Source: CAVZRC01 sp052148775 (GTDB taxonomy: Bacteria > Planctomycetota > Planctomycetia > Isosphaerales > Isosphaeraceae). Taken from it: a DNA stretch of 25,341 bases. The notes under the pieces were generated by a model that was not told the DNA's origin, did no database searches, and saw only the letters and a program-made list of their open reading frames with translations. A program made the translations under genes and the position numbers. Location of the stretch: assembly GCA_052148775.1 (NCBI GenBank), contig JBKQHM010000384.1:1-25341 (forward strand), read 5' to 3'. Below are positions 1-6,982 of this stretch, piece by piece; the stretch's first letter is position 1, and the number at the start of each line of letters is the position of its first letter.

Positions 1-2026
1 GGAGAAGCAGCGGGATTTCGCGCGCGGGGTCATCGAGAGTAAGATCAGCCGTGCCCGCGAAGGACGGCTCAAGATCCAGAACGCGAGCGAATTCGAGCCC
101 TACCTGAAGCTCGACCAGGAGCTGGCCCTCGTCGAAGAGGCGCTGGACCGCCCGCGTTTCTACGGCGACCTCGTCGTCTCGGCCTTCTTCGCCGGGACGA
201 ACGATCGCCGGCGCAAGGACCGGCTCGACGAGCTGGCCGAAACGCTCGCAGCCCACCTGGCCAATCCGGATTTTATCAAGCTCTATCCGTCTCTCGATGC
301 GGCTCGCAACGAAATACGCTCCGGCGAGAAGCCGGTCACGCCGTTTCATTGGGGCATCGAATTCCCCGAGGTGTTTGGTCGAGACGATCCGGGCTTCGAT
401 GCGGTCGTCGGCAACCCGCCGTTCGCCGGCAAGAACACGATGATCGGCGGGAGCCGCGAGGGTTATCTCGACTGGCTCAAGACGATCCACGAGGAATCGC
501 ATGGCAATGCCGACCTGGTGGCCCATTTCTTCCGCCGCGCCTTCGACCATCTGCGAAAGGAGGGGGCGTTCGGCCTGATCGCCACGAACACGATCGGCCA
601 AGGCGATACGCGTAGCACCGGCCTGCGCTGGATCTGCACCCACGGCGGCACGATCTACGCGGCAACCCGCCGGAAGAAATGGCCCGGGATGGCGGCTGTG
701 GTCGTCAGCGTGATCCACGTCGGTCGGCATGTAGGGTGGGCCGAGCCCCGACGGGGCGAGGCCCACCAGGATCGCCGCGGCATTCCGGTGGGCCTCACGC
801 CGTGTGCCACGGCGTTCGGCCCACCCTACTTCCTCGATGACCGCCGCGTCCCCATCATTACCGCCTATCTGTTTCACGCGGGCGGACACGATGACCCTGC
901 GAAGCTCAAGGCCAACGAAGGCAAGAGCTTCGTGGGTAGCTACGTTCTCGGCATGGGTTTTACCTTCGACGATACCGATACCAAAGGCGTCGCCAACCCA
1001 ATCGCGCTGATGCACGAGCTGATCCAAAAGGACCCGCGTAACGCCGAGCGGATCTTTCCGTACATCGGCGGCGAGGAGGTCAATGACTCGCCAACGCATG
1101 CCCATCATCGCTATGTCATCAATTTCGGCGAGATGTCCGAGGACGAGGCGCGCCGATGGCCTGATCTGATGAGAATCGTAGAAGAGAAGGTGAAGCCGGA
1201 TCGAGCCAAGCTCGGTGGCAATCGAGATGCCGAGATACGCAAGGCAAGGTGGTGGCTGTGGGGCCGGTACACCCCGGCTCTATTCGACGCCATCCGCGGC
1301 CTGGATCGGGTGCTGGTGATCTCGCGCGTTGGCCAACACGGCGGTTTCTGCTTTTTGCCCGCAGGCATGGTTTATTCCGAACAACTCATTATCTTCGCGG
1401 ATGGAACCTGTTCACTCTTCAGCATCCTCCAATCCCGCCCCCACGAAACCTGGGCCCGATTCTTCGCGTCGTCGTTGGAAGATCGACTGCGTTACACCCC
1501 CTCCGACTGCTTCGAGACCTTCCCGTTCCCCGAGACCTTCGAGACCGATCCGGCCCTGGAAGCCGTCGGCAGCGCGTACTACGAATTCCGCGCCGCCCTG
1601 ATGGTCCGCAACGACGAGGGCCTGACGAAGACCTACAACCGCTTCCACGACCCCGACGAGCTCTCGCCCGAGATCCTCGAGCTCCGCGAGCTGCACGCGG
1701 CGATGGACCGCGCTGTCCTCGACGCCTACGGCTGGACCGACCTGAAGCCGACCTGCGAATTCCTGCTCGACTACGAGGAGGACGAAGACGAGGACGAGTC
1801 CACTGGAGGCCGACGCCGCAAGAAGCCGTGGCGCTACCGCTGGCCCGACGACTTCCGCGACGAAGTCCTCGCCCGCCTGCTGGAATTGAACCGCCAGCGT
1901 GCCGAGGAAGAGCGCCTGAGCGGTGCCGCCGCCGAGGCCGGCCGGGGCAAGACGGGAAAGAAATCGACTGCTGGGCGAAAGGCTGATAAGAAGCGTCCTG
2001 ATCAACCCGAGTTGTTCGGAAACTAA
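1..2026 (+). CDS. drmMI: DISARM class 1 adenine-N6 DNA methylase, 3' part
   Basis: The frame is open from the window edge (first full codon at base 2), so the N-terminus is missing and about 674 codons are present. The segment FHWGIEFPEVF followed by GFDAVVGNPPF is the motif IV (NPPF) region of Eco57I/TaqI-like N6-adenine methyltransferases. The C-terminus has an acidic run (YEEDEDEDE) and then KKPWRYRWPDDFRDEVLARL, which is usual for the large DISARM/type IIG-like methylases. In DISARM the methylase marks host DNA as self. The neighbouring drmA, drmB and drmC genes support the drmMI call over a generic type IIG enzyme. A 33-codon palindromic element interrupts the protein in phase after VSVIHVGRH (see the repeat at 731-829). 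Whether the enzyme tolerates this insertion is unknown. The SAM-binding motif I would lie upstream and cannot be checked here. Confidence 0.85.
   Translation, partial: EKQRDFARGVIESKISRAREGRLKIQNASEFEPYLKLDQELALVEEALDRPRFYGDLVVSAFFAGTNDRRRKDRLDELAETLAAHLANPDFIKLYPSLDAARNEIRSGEKPVTPFHWGIEFPEVFGRDDPGFDAVVGNPPFAGKNTMIGGSREGYLDWLKTIHEESHGNADLVAHFFRRAFDHLRKEGAFGLIATNTIGQGDTRSTGLRWICTHGGTIYAATRRKKWPGMAAVVVSVIHVGRHVGWAEPRRGEAHQDRRGIPVGLTPCATAFGPPYFLDDRRVPIITAYLFHAGGHDDPAKLKANEGKSFVGSYVLGMGFTFDDTDTKGVANPIALMHELIQKDPRNAERIFPYIGGEEVNDSPTHAHHRYVINFGEMSEDEARRWPDLMRIVEEKVKPDRAKLGGNRDAEIRKARWWLWGRYTPALFDAIRGLDRVLVISRVGQHGGFCFLPAGMVYSEQLIIFADGTCSLFSILQSRPHETWARFFASSLEDRLRYTPSDCFETFPFPETFETDPALEAVGSAYYEFRAALMVRNDEGLTKTYNRFHDPDELSPEILELRELHAAMDRAVLDAYGWTDLKPTCEFLLDYEEDEDEDESTGGRRRKKPWRYRWPDDFRDEVLARLLELNRQRAEEERLSGAAAEAGRGKTGKKSTAGRKADKKRPDQPELFGN
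731..829. repeat. 99-bp cloverleaf-forming palindromic element inserted in drmMI
   Basis: Terminal arms GTAGGGTGGGCCGA (731-744) and TCGGCCCACCCTAC (816-829) are perfect inverted repeats of 14 bp. Three perfect hairpins lie between them with no unpaired base at the junctions: GCCCCG/CGGGGC (745-757), GAGGCCCACC/GGTGGGCCTC (758-796) and ACGCCGTG/CACGGCGT with loop TGC (797-815). The element begins on a codon boundary, is 33 codons long and contains no stop in the drmMI frame. No target-site duplication is visible. It has the look of a non-autonomous MITE/REPIN-like repeat; the TAGGGTGGGC end resembles repeat families seen in many bacterial genomes, but membership was not checked. Confidence 0.85.
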
Positions 2027-2028
2027 CG

Positions 2029-3198
2029 ATGTCCAAGGCGAAAAAGGTCCCCCGGCGTGCTCCGTCCATTGCCCCGGCTTCGCCCGTGCCGGCCATCGCC
2101 GCCGATCGATTGCTGGGCGACCTGCGCGCGCTGATCGAAGCCGCCCGCGAACAGACGGCACGCGCGGTCAACTCGGCACTGGTCGGCCTCTACTGGCACA
2201 TCGGCCGACGGATCCGGCAGGACGTCTTGAAGAATCAGCGTGCTGGCTACGGCGCCGAGATTGTCTCCGCACTGGCGACACAATTGACGATGGAGTATGG
2301 CCGGGGCTTCTCGGAGAAGAGCCTGTGGCATATGATGCGTTTCGCCGAGGTCTTCCCGGACGAGCAGATTGTCTCCGCACTGCGGAGAGAATTGAGCTGG
2401 ACCCACTTCAAGGAGATCATCTACCTCGACGACCCCCTGAAACGTGAGTTCTACGCCGAGTTGTGCCGGATCGAACGGTGGAGCACGCGAACGCTCCAGC
2501 ACAAGATCGGCCATCTCCTGTTCGAACGAACGGCCGTCAGCAAGAAGCCGGACGAGTTGATCGCGGATGACATCGCGGCGCTGCGAGACGAGGACCGGAT
2601 GACGCCCGACCTGGTGTTTCGGGATCCGTATTTTCTCGACTTTCTCGGTTTGACCGGCACGTACGCCGAGAAGGACGTAGAGCAGGCCACTCTCCGCGAA
2701 CTGGAGGCCTTCATCCTGGAGATGGGGAGCGACTTCGCCTTCGTCGCCCGTCAGAAGCGCATCTCGGTCGATAGTGTGGACTATTACCTCGATCTGCTCT
2801 TCTATCACCGAAGGTTACGCCGACTTGTGGCAATCGATCTTAAGATCGGTCGATTCCAGGCTTCTAACAAAGGCCAGATGGAATTATATCTCCGGTGGCT
2901 GGAGAAACACGATATCCGCCCCGGTGAGGAGCCGCCGCTGGGGCTGATCCTGTGCGCCGACAAGTCCGAGGAGCACGTCGAGTTGCTCCAGTTGGACAAG
3001 AGCGGCATCCGAGTGGCCACGTATCTGACGGAGCTGCCGCCCCGCGAACTGCTGGAGAAGACCCTGCACAACTCGATCCGGAGGGCGCGCGAGCGCCTGG
3101 CTCTTGCGAAGCGGGACCGTTCGGGGGAAGCTGATAAGACCGCTCCCCCGTCATCGGCGACGAAACGAAGATCCAGGAAGGGGACGAAAGGAACGTGA
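2029..3198 (+). CDS. DUF1016/YhcG-family PD-(D/E)XK nuclease
   Basis: This 389-residue protein starts two bases after the drmMI stop, so it is almost certainly co-transcribed. The N-terminal DUF1016_N half is helical and carries the doubled family motif EIVSALATQLTMEYGRGFSE (around residues 77-96) and QIVSALRRELSWTHF (around 113-127). The C-terminal nuclease fold shows YYLDLLFYHRRLRRLVAIDLK, giving candidate catalytic Asp255 and Asp270-x-Lys272, followed by the conserved KGQMELYLRWL. The tail from about residue 345 is basic and low in complexity. Family members are frequent companions of restriction-modification genes, and a DNA-cleaving or regulatory role here is inferred. Two 27-bp palindromes are embedded in the doubled motif. 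A decayed relative lies at about 5330-5647, with a nearly identical 3' end. Confidence 0.88.
   Translation: MSKAKKVPRRAPSIAPASPVPAIAADRLLGDLRALIEAAREQTARAVNSALVGLYWHIGRRIRQDVLKNQRAGYGAEIVSALATQLTMEYGRGFSEKSLWHMMRFAEVFPDEQIVSALRRELSWTHFKEIIYLDDPLKREFYAELCRIERWSTRTLQHKIGHLLFERTAVSKKPDELIADDIAALRDEDRMTPDLVFRDPYFLDFLGLTGTYAEKDVEQATLRELEAFILEMGSDFAFVARQKRISVDSVDYYLDLLFYHRRLRRLVAIDLKIGRFQASNKGQMELYLRWLEKHDIRPGEEPPLGLILCADKSEEHVELLQLDKSGIRVATYLTELPPRELLEKTLHNSIRRARERLALAKRDRSGEADKTAPPSSATKRRSRKGTKGT
2260..2286. repeat. Palindromic site 1 in DUF1016 gene
   Basis: The site is bounded by ATTG at 2260 and 2283 and centred on 2272. Nine of twelve positions pair, including ATTGT with ACAAT. It lies in codons for IVSALATQL and is the weakest of the four equivalent sites. 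Confidence 0.55.
2368..2394. repeat. Palindromic site 2 in DUF1016 gene
   Basis: It has the same 27-bp geometry as site 1, 108 bp downstream. Arms TCTCCGCA (2372-2379) and TGCGGAGA (2381-2388) pair perfectly around 2380 and extend outwards with one mismatch, so 11 of 12 positions pair. It lies in codons for IVSALRREL. Confidence 0.7.
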
Positions 3199-3205
3199 GG
3201 CGACC

Positions 3206-3802
3206 ATGCCCAAGCGCCAGCCCAAGCCACCAAGACCAGTCCCATCCCGAGGGCAACCCGGGCCTACGGCCGAGCTGCGCCAGGCGCTGACCAGGCGCAA
3301 GAAAGCGGAACTGGTGGATGTCCTGGTGGAGCTGGCCCAGGCGGACCGCGGCGTCTTCCGGCAACTCACCGCCCGGTTCGAGGTGGCGAGTGCACCAGAC
3401 GATCTGGTCGCCGCGACGCGCCAGGCGATCGCGGACGCGACCAACTTCGACGAACGGGAGATCAACCGCAACTTCGATTACGACGACCAAGCCTACCACG
3501 AGGTGAAACGCAACCTGGGCCGCTTGATCGGTTCGGGTCAGTTACAGCAGGCCATGCCGCTGGCGCTGGAACTGATGAAGCGAGGGAGTTACCAGGTCGA
3601 GATGAGCGACGAAGGGCTGATGACCGAAGACATCGAAGCCTGCTTGAACGTGGTCCTCGAGGCACTTCGGAATTGCGACTTGCCTGCGGCCGAGGTGATC
3701 GCCTGGTGCTCGGCGATGCTCGATAACGACCGCGTCCGCTTCATCGCCCGTGAGCCCCTTCAAGCGTTGCGAACTCACTTCCAGAAGACCGCGACACGAT
3801 AA
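3206..3802 (+). CDS. Uncharacterised helical protein in the DISARM cargo
   Basis: I do not recognise this 198-residue protein with certainty. The start is the ATG seven bases after the DUF1016 stop, and an upstream in-frame extension would only translate the other gene's tail in another frame. After a Pro/Arg-rich leader (residues 1-20) the sequence is helical: LRQALTRRKKAELVDVLVEL, a middle with several acidic and aromatic residues (NFDYDDQAYHEVKRNLGRL), and a C-terminal helical array around a CxxxxVxxA-type segment. The opening 'KxELVxxLxxLAxxD' style resembles helical regions that accompany SWIM zinc-finger proteins in planctomycetes and other phyla, but no zinc ligands are present. Tight spacing to the nuclease gene suggests they share a transcript. 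The function is unknown. Confidence 0.72.
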   Translation: MPKRQPKPPRPVPSRGQPGPTAELRQALTRRKKAELVDVLVELAQADRGVFRQLTARFEVASAPDDLVAATRQAIADATNFDEREINRNFDYDDQAYHEVKRNLGRLIGSGQLQQAMPLALELMKRGSYQVEMSDEGLMTEDIEACLNVVLEALRNCDLPAAEVIAWCSAMLDNDRVRFIAREPLQALRTHFQKTATR

Positions 3803-3815
3803 CATTGGGGCGAAT

Positions 3816-3844
3816 CCAACGGTATTGGGATTAAACCCGGTTGG
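3816..3844 (+). terminator. Possible hairpin after the drmMI-nuclease-unknown transcript
   Basis: CCAAC (3816-3820) pairs with GTTGG (3840-3844), and an inner GGG/CCC pairing closes an AT-rich loop. No T-tract follows, so this could be an incidental fold. The rest of 3803-4098 shows no convincing gene. Confidence 0.22.
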
Positions 3845-4098
3845 AGGCCCTTCGCTGTCTCGCCACGTTACAGCCCAGTCAGAAAGCAGCGGTCCCGGCC
3901 AGCGCCGAACCCCCGCCGCTCGCGCCGTGATCCACCTTCCATTCGACTGCCCCGGCTGAAAGGATGGCCGTCGGCGATCGACGACCCCGCTCCAACGCGC
4001 GTTCTACGCCGAAATGTCCCGGGTTGAACGACGGAGCTACGTCCCCCGCAGGCCAGGCCCGAGACGGAACGGGGCTGATCGATCGGCTGACTCCTCGG

Positions 4099-4104
4099 TA
4101 TAAT
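4099..4104 (+). promoter_or_regulatory. Perfect -10 box (TATAAT) ahead of the HEPN unit
   Basis: An exact TATAAT stands 46 bp upstream of the ATG at 4151. No good -35 hexamer is found at 16-18 bp spacing (the best is TGATCG-like), so the match rests on the -10 alone. It suggests that the two genes downstream can be expressed apart from drmMI. Confidence 0.45.
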
Positions 4105-4150
4105 CAGATTCGACGGATGGACTCGCTCTCGAACTCCCCGGGGACTCATC

Positions 4151-4783
4151 ATGGCCTTCCACGACTTCTGGAACAATGTGCGGCGCGGGGCCAACCTCTA
4201 CGCTCCGGAATTCATCGCCGAAGCACCTCCGCTGGATGCGGACGCCATCGAAGCCATGCTTCGGAAGTCAACGCACTGGGCCACGCCCCGGTCTGTCGCC
4301 GGATTCGACGAGACGGAGCTATCCTTCCTGCCGGAGGCCGAGCGATCGCAACTGGCGAAACTCGTGGCGGAGTTCCGTCAGGCGACTTCGGCGGTGAACC
4401 CCATAACCCCGGCAACGACCGACGCCGTGGAACGGGCGCTGCCCGAGTTCAGGGACATCATTGGGCTGCTCGAATTCGACCGTTATGAGAATGCCGAGGC
4501 CTTCCGGTTGGGGAAGCGGTTCGAACGGGAGATTGCCCCTTGGAGGCCGCCGGAACTGGCGGAACTCCGGTTCAGTGCCTGGCTGGACCACAGCGGCGAC
4601 CCCGGCCTCTGGATTTGGGCGTATCTCTCGGATGCGGTCTCCCAGAATGACGAGGATTTCCTGGAAGCGGCCCGAAGGCTCCGAGGTCCGCTCGAGGAGG
4701 TCGCCCAAGACGTCGCCCCCGATCGCTTTCCTTACCTTGCGTTCCGCTCGCTCAAGGAACAGTCCGAGCCGGTGGAGGCTTGA
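4151..4783 (+). CDS. Unknown protein, partner of the HEPN gene
   Basis: This is a 210-residue soluble protein of no family I can name. It is rich in acidic and aromatic residues. Recognisable blocks are LDADAIEAMLRKSTHWATPRSVAGFDETELSFLPEAER in the first third (quoted in part: STHWATPRSVAGFDETELSF), a central FDRYENAEAFRLGKRFEREI, and a C-terminal WLDHSGDPGLWIWAYLSDA segment whose layout recalls small helper proteins that report on a substrate or partner. The stop overlaps the next start (TGATG), so translation of the HEPN protein is probably coupled. That arrangement is typical of toxin-antitoxin or defence pairs, but no antitoxin fold, such as a minimal nucleotidyltransferase, can be seen. 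Confidence 0.8.
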   Translation: MAFHDFWNNVRRGANLYAPEFIAEAPPLDADAIEAMLRKSTHWATPRSVAGFDETELSFLPEAERSQLAKLVAEFRQATSAVNPITPATTDAVERALPEFRDIIGLLEFDRYENAEAFRLGKRFEREIAPWRPPELAELRFSAWLDHSGDPGLWIWAYLSDAVSQNDEDFLEAARRLRGPLEEVAQDVAPDRFPYLAFRSLKEQSEPVEA

Positions 4784-5292
4784 TGAATCTCCACGATGAG
4801 CTCTTGGATCAAGCGCAACAGCTCGCCCGGTGGGATCCGAGACGTCCCAGGCAGGTGAATCTCCGAAGGGCAGTCTCTTCGGCCTATTACGCCCTGTTCC
4901 ACCTGCTGTCCTCGGAGACATCGGCGCTGTTTGCCATCGAGTCCGATCTGGCTGCGCGGATCAACCGGACGCTCAACCACGGGGACATGAAGAAGTCCTC
5001 CATGATGATCGGGAATGGCAAACTTCCCAAGGCGGTGCAATCGCAGCTGAGAGGCTACACGACCCCTGCCGACCTGAAGACCGTGACGAGCACATTCATC
5101 AAGCTTCAGGAGGTCCGCCATTTTGCGGACTATGACCTCTCCAAGACGTTCCGTCGCCAAGAGGTCCTGGATTACATCCAACTGGCGTGCGAGGCGTTCG
5201 AGGCCTGGAAGCGGATACGGAAGACGGACGATGCACGGCTCTACCTGGCGAGCTTCCTCCTCTGGAAACGTTGGGACGAGGATCCGCGCTGA
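4783..5292 (+). CDS. HEPN-domain protein, putative RNase or RNA-binding partner
   Basis: This 169-residue all-helical protein starts at the ATG overlapping the upstream stop; a TTG one codon earlier is possible. The helix NLRRAVSSAYYALFHLL (residues 26-42) and the block EVRHFADYDLS (110-120) are hallmarks of HEPN/UPF0332-like proteins. A candidate R-X6-H RNase signature is R59...H66 (RINRTLNH), although its placement in the fold cannot be confirmed from sequence alone. HEPN proteins commonly cleave RNA in defence and toxin systems. Sitting between the DISARM methylase and helicase genes, it may add an abortive layer; this is inference. The C-terminus (LLWKRWDEDPR) is complete and is followed at once by DUF1016 debris. 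Confidence 0.75.
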   Translation: MNLHDELLDQAQQLARWDPRRPRQVNLRRAVSSAYYALFHLLSSETSALFAIESDLAARINRTLNHGDMKKSSMMIGNGKLPKAVQSQLRGYTTPADLKTVTSTFIKLQEVRHFADYDLSKTFRRQEVLDYIQLACEAFEAWKRIRKTDDARLYLASFLLWKRWDEDPR

Positions 5293-5356
5293 CCTCTTTT
5301 GCGTTGGGGAGTTGTCGAGCAGGAGCCACTTCTTCAACCTCTTTCCGGACAACGCG

Positions 5357-5383
5357 ATTGTTTCGACGCCGTCGAAACTATTG
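5357..5383. repeat. Palindromic site 1 of the decayed DUF1016 gene
   Basis: Arms GTTTCGAC (5360-5367) and GTCGAAAC (5371-5378) flank GCC and are bounded by ATTG on both sides. Eleven of twelve positions pair around 5369. The place matches site 1 of the intact gene, but the arm sequence differs. Confidence 0.72.
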
Positions 5384-5463
5384 ACAGCGGAGAATGTCGG
5401 GGCTACGCCGAGAAAAGACTTCGGCTGATGGTCCCGTTCGCCGGGCGGTTCCCAGACGGCAAG

Positions 5464-5490
5464 ATTGTCGCGACGCCGTCGCGACGATTG
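5464..5490. repeat. Palindromic site 2 of the decayed DUF1016 gene
   Basis: Arms GTCGCGAC (5467-5474) and GTCGCGAC (5478-5485) flank GCC and are bounded by ATTG on both sides. Eleven of twelve positions pair around 5476, and the twelfth is a T-G pair. It corresponds to site 2 of the intact gene. Confidence 0.72.
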
Positions 5491-5650
5491 AGCTGGAGCC
5501 ATGATTTCGAACAATCGAGTGAACAACTCGATCCGGAGTGCGCGAGCGCCTGGCTCTTGCGAAGCGGGACCGTTCGGGGGAAGTTGATAAGACCGCTCCC
5601 CCGTCGTCGGCGACGAAACGAAAAACCAAGAAGACGCCGAAGGGATAGGT

Positions 5651-6187
5651 TCAATCGGGATCCAACGACTCTTGACCACCGGTTCGGAGCCGTTCCTCTG
5701 CGGCGAATTGCGCCGAGTCTTCGGCGTGGCCGCCGTCCGCGAGCACCCTCAGTACCAGGATCGTCCGGTCGAAGGGAAACTCGTCGAGTGCCTCGTAGAC
5801 CCTCCATCGGAGTTCGGGATCCTCGGAGCGAGCCAGGATTTCGAGGATTTGCAACCGTGCCGCGGCATCGACATTCTTGAGCCTGACGATCGCAGGAACG
5901 AAGTAAGCGCATTCGGATCGACCTGTCCGAGCGAATGCCGCCAGGACCGGCCAGGACTCCGCGCCCAGATCCTCCAGCAGCCCCGCTCCGATGACCAATG
6001 GCTCAGCGTCGCCGAACCGGGCATATTGCAAAAGGGAATGGCTGATGATGGTTTGAGGATCCCCGACGAGCGCGAGTGCCTCATAGATCAGCCGCTGCGT
6101 GGCTGGGGTCCCCATGAACAGCATCGGGAAGAGTTTTTCGGTCACGGACCCGCGCACGGCGGGATCGCGCAGCGCATTCATCATCAC
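5651..6187 (-). CDS. HEAT-like repeat protein, third gene of the AlbA_2 operon
   Basis: This 178-residue helical protein starts at a run of three ATG codons (6187, 6184, 6181). Paired helices recur at about 35-residue spacing: PATQRLIYEALALVGDPQTI, EPLVIGAGLLEDLGAESWPV, SECAYFVPAIVRLKNVDAAA and ELRWRVYEALDEFPFDRTIL. This pattern fits HEAT/Armadillo-type scaffolds that bind proteins or nucleic acid. It lies 84 bp after the preceding reverse-strand gene, in the same direction, and its stop is three bases from the end of the DUF1016 relic on the other strand. No catalytic motif is visible. A long frame on the forward strand across 5672-6721 is its antisense shadow. Confidence 0.6.
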   Translation of the reverse strand: MMMNALRDPAVRGSVTEKLFPMLFMGTPATQRLIYEALALVGDPQTIISHSLLQYARFGDAEPLVIGAGLLEDLGAESWPVLAAFARTGRSECAYFVPAIVRLKNVDAAARLQILEILARSEDPELRWRVYEALDEFPFDRTILVLRVLADGGHAEDSAQFAAEERLRTGGQESLDPD

Positions 6188-6271
6188 CCCCAGCCGTCCG
6201 GAAGTGGATCGGGCGGGTCGAACGACGCCGGACCTGTCGTCTGGCCCGCCCTTCGACGCAACCTTCCCGGC

Positions 6272-6982
6272 TCAACGGCCAATTCGTGCCTGGACCCTGG
6301 CCAAGGTCTCCAAGCTGAGATCGAGCCCGAACCGAGCGAACAGATCCTGGGCGGCCACCGCCGCGAGCTCGCGCGGCTCGGCGATCAGTTCCGTCTGGGT
6401 GCCCTCCCAACAATAATTCCAGTTCGGACTATCGATGGTGTAATCCCGGCTGAAAGTACCTTGGAACGGCGGGTCTGGCTCGTCGAGGTGGCGCCCTTGA
6501 AGTCCCTCGATGTCGATCTCCACATGCATGAGGGCCGCGCCAGCGGGCGAGAGAGCCAGGCGAGCCGCGAACTCAAGGATCTCGACGAAGGAATAAAGTG
6601 TTTGAACGTAATACATGAAGCGTCCGGCTTTCCAGCGCGGGTCCCGAGGCCATACCTTCGATTGATCTCGCCATTCGCCCGCCAGTGCGAAAAAGTGAAC
6701 GAACTGACCACTCATGTATAGCCGCCAAACCTCGATCTCATGCTGACACTCGAACCCTTGCCCGACCCAATCGGCCCCCCTGAGCGGCTGGCTCTTGTAA
6801 TCGATGTGGGGGTATCCCCATTCTCGGAGACGGACGGAATTCCTCCCGACGATCAGGAAAAGCTCATCGTGATCCGGAATACGAATATGCTTCTTCTCAA
6901 ACGTCTTAGGCCGGATCACGACGCGCCAGTAACCGCGTGTGCGAATCTTGTCCAGGACGGTTTGTTCTTGAGCGACGCTCAT
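6272..6982 (-). CDS. Unknown protein, coupled to the AlbA_2 gene
   Basis: This 236-residue protein belongs to no family I can name. It starts at an ATG overlapping the AlbA_2 stop (ATGA, 6979-6982), so the two are translationally coupled. The first part (VLDKIRTRGYWRVVIRPKTFEKKHI) and the segment HEIEVWRLYMSGQFVHFFAL are well-formed and aromatic-rich. A central helical stretch (RFMYYVQTLYSFVEILEFAARL) is followed by a beta-rich segment (ALMHVEIDIEGLQGRHLDE) and a helical C-terminus. Its constant pairing with an AlbA_2-type protein suggests that it acts with it, perhaps as an effector or a sensor. The sequence shows no signal peptide, membrane segment or known nuclease motif. The role is unknown. 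Confidence 0.82.
   Translation of the reverse strand: MSVAQEQTVLDKIRTRGYWRVVIRPKTFEKKHIRIPDHDELFLIVGRNSVRLREWGYPHIDYKSQPLRGADWVGQGFECQHEIEVWRLYMSGQFVHFFALAGEWRDQSKVWPRDPRWKAGRFMYYVQTLYSFVEILEFAARLALSPAGAALMHVEIDIEGLQGRHLDEPDPPFQGTFSRDYTIDSPNWNYCWEGTQTELIAEPRELAAVAAQDLFARFGLDLSLETLARVQARIGR

Larger units (their letters stand above)
5330..5647 (+). pseudogene. Decayed second DUF1016/YhcG nuclease gene
   Basis: Family motifs appear in broken order and shifted frames. A first frame reads NAIVSTPSKLLTAENVG (equivalent to IVSALATQLTMEYGRG). One base is missing, after which another frame reads YAEKRLRLMVPFAGRFPDGK and then IVATPSRRLSWSH (equivalent to FSEKSLWHMMRFAEVFPDEQIVSALRRELSWTH in the intact gene). 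The remainder of the gene, including the nuclease domain, is absent. From about 5523 the sequence matches the last 130 bp of the intact gene (3068-3198) with few differences apart from a 2-bp deletion and a diverged tail, and it ends at a TAG at 5645-5647. The gene is non-functional as protein. It also retains two palindromic sites. Confidence 0.82.

Noticed and set aside
5672..6721. A 349-codon open frame on the forward strand.
   Set aside because: It is antisense to the HEAT-like gene and its upstream partner. Its sequence is Pro/Gly/Arg-rich with no family pattern, as expected of a GC-rich shadow frame.
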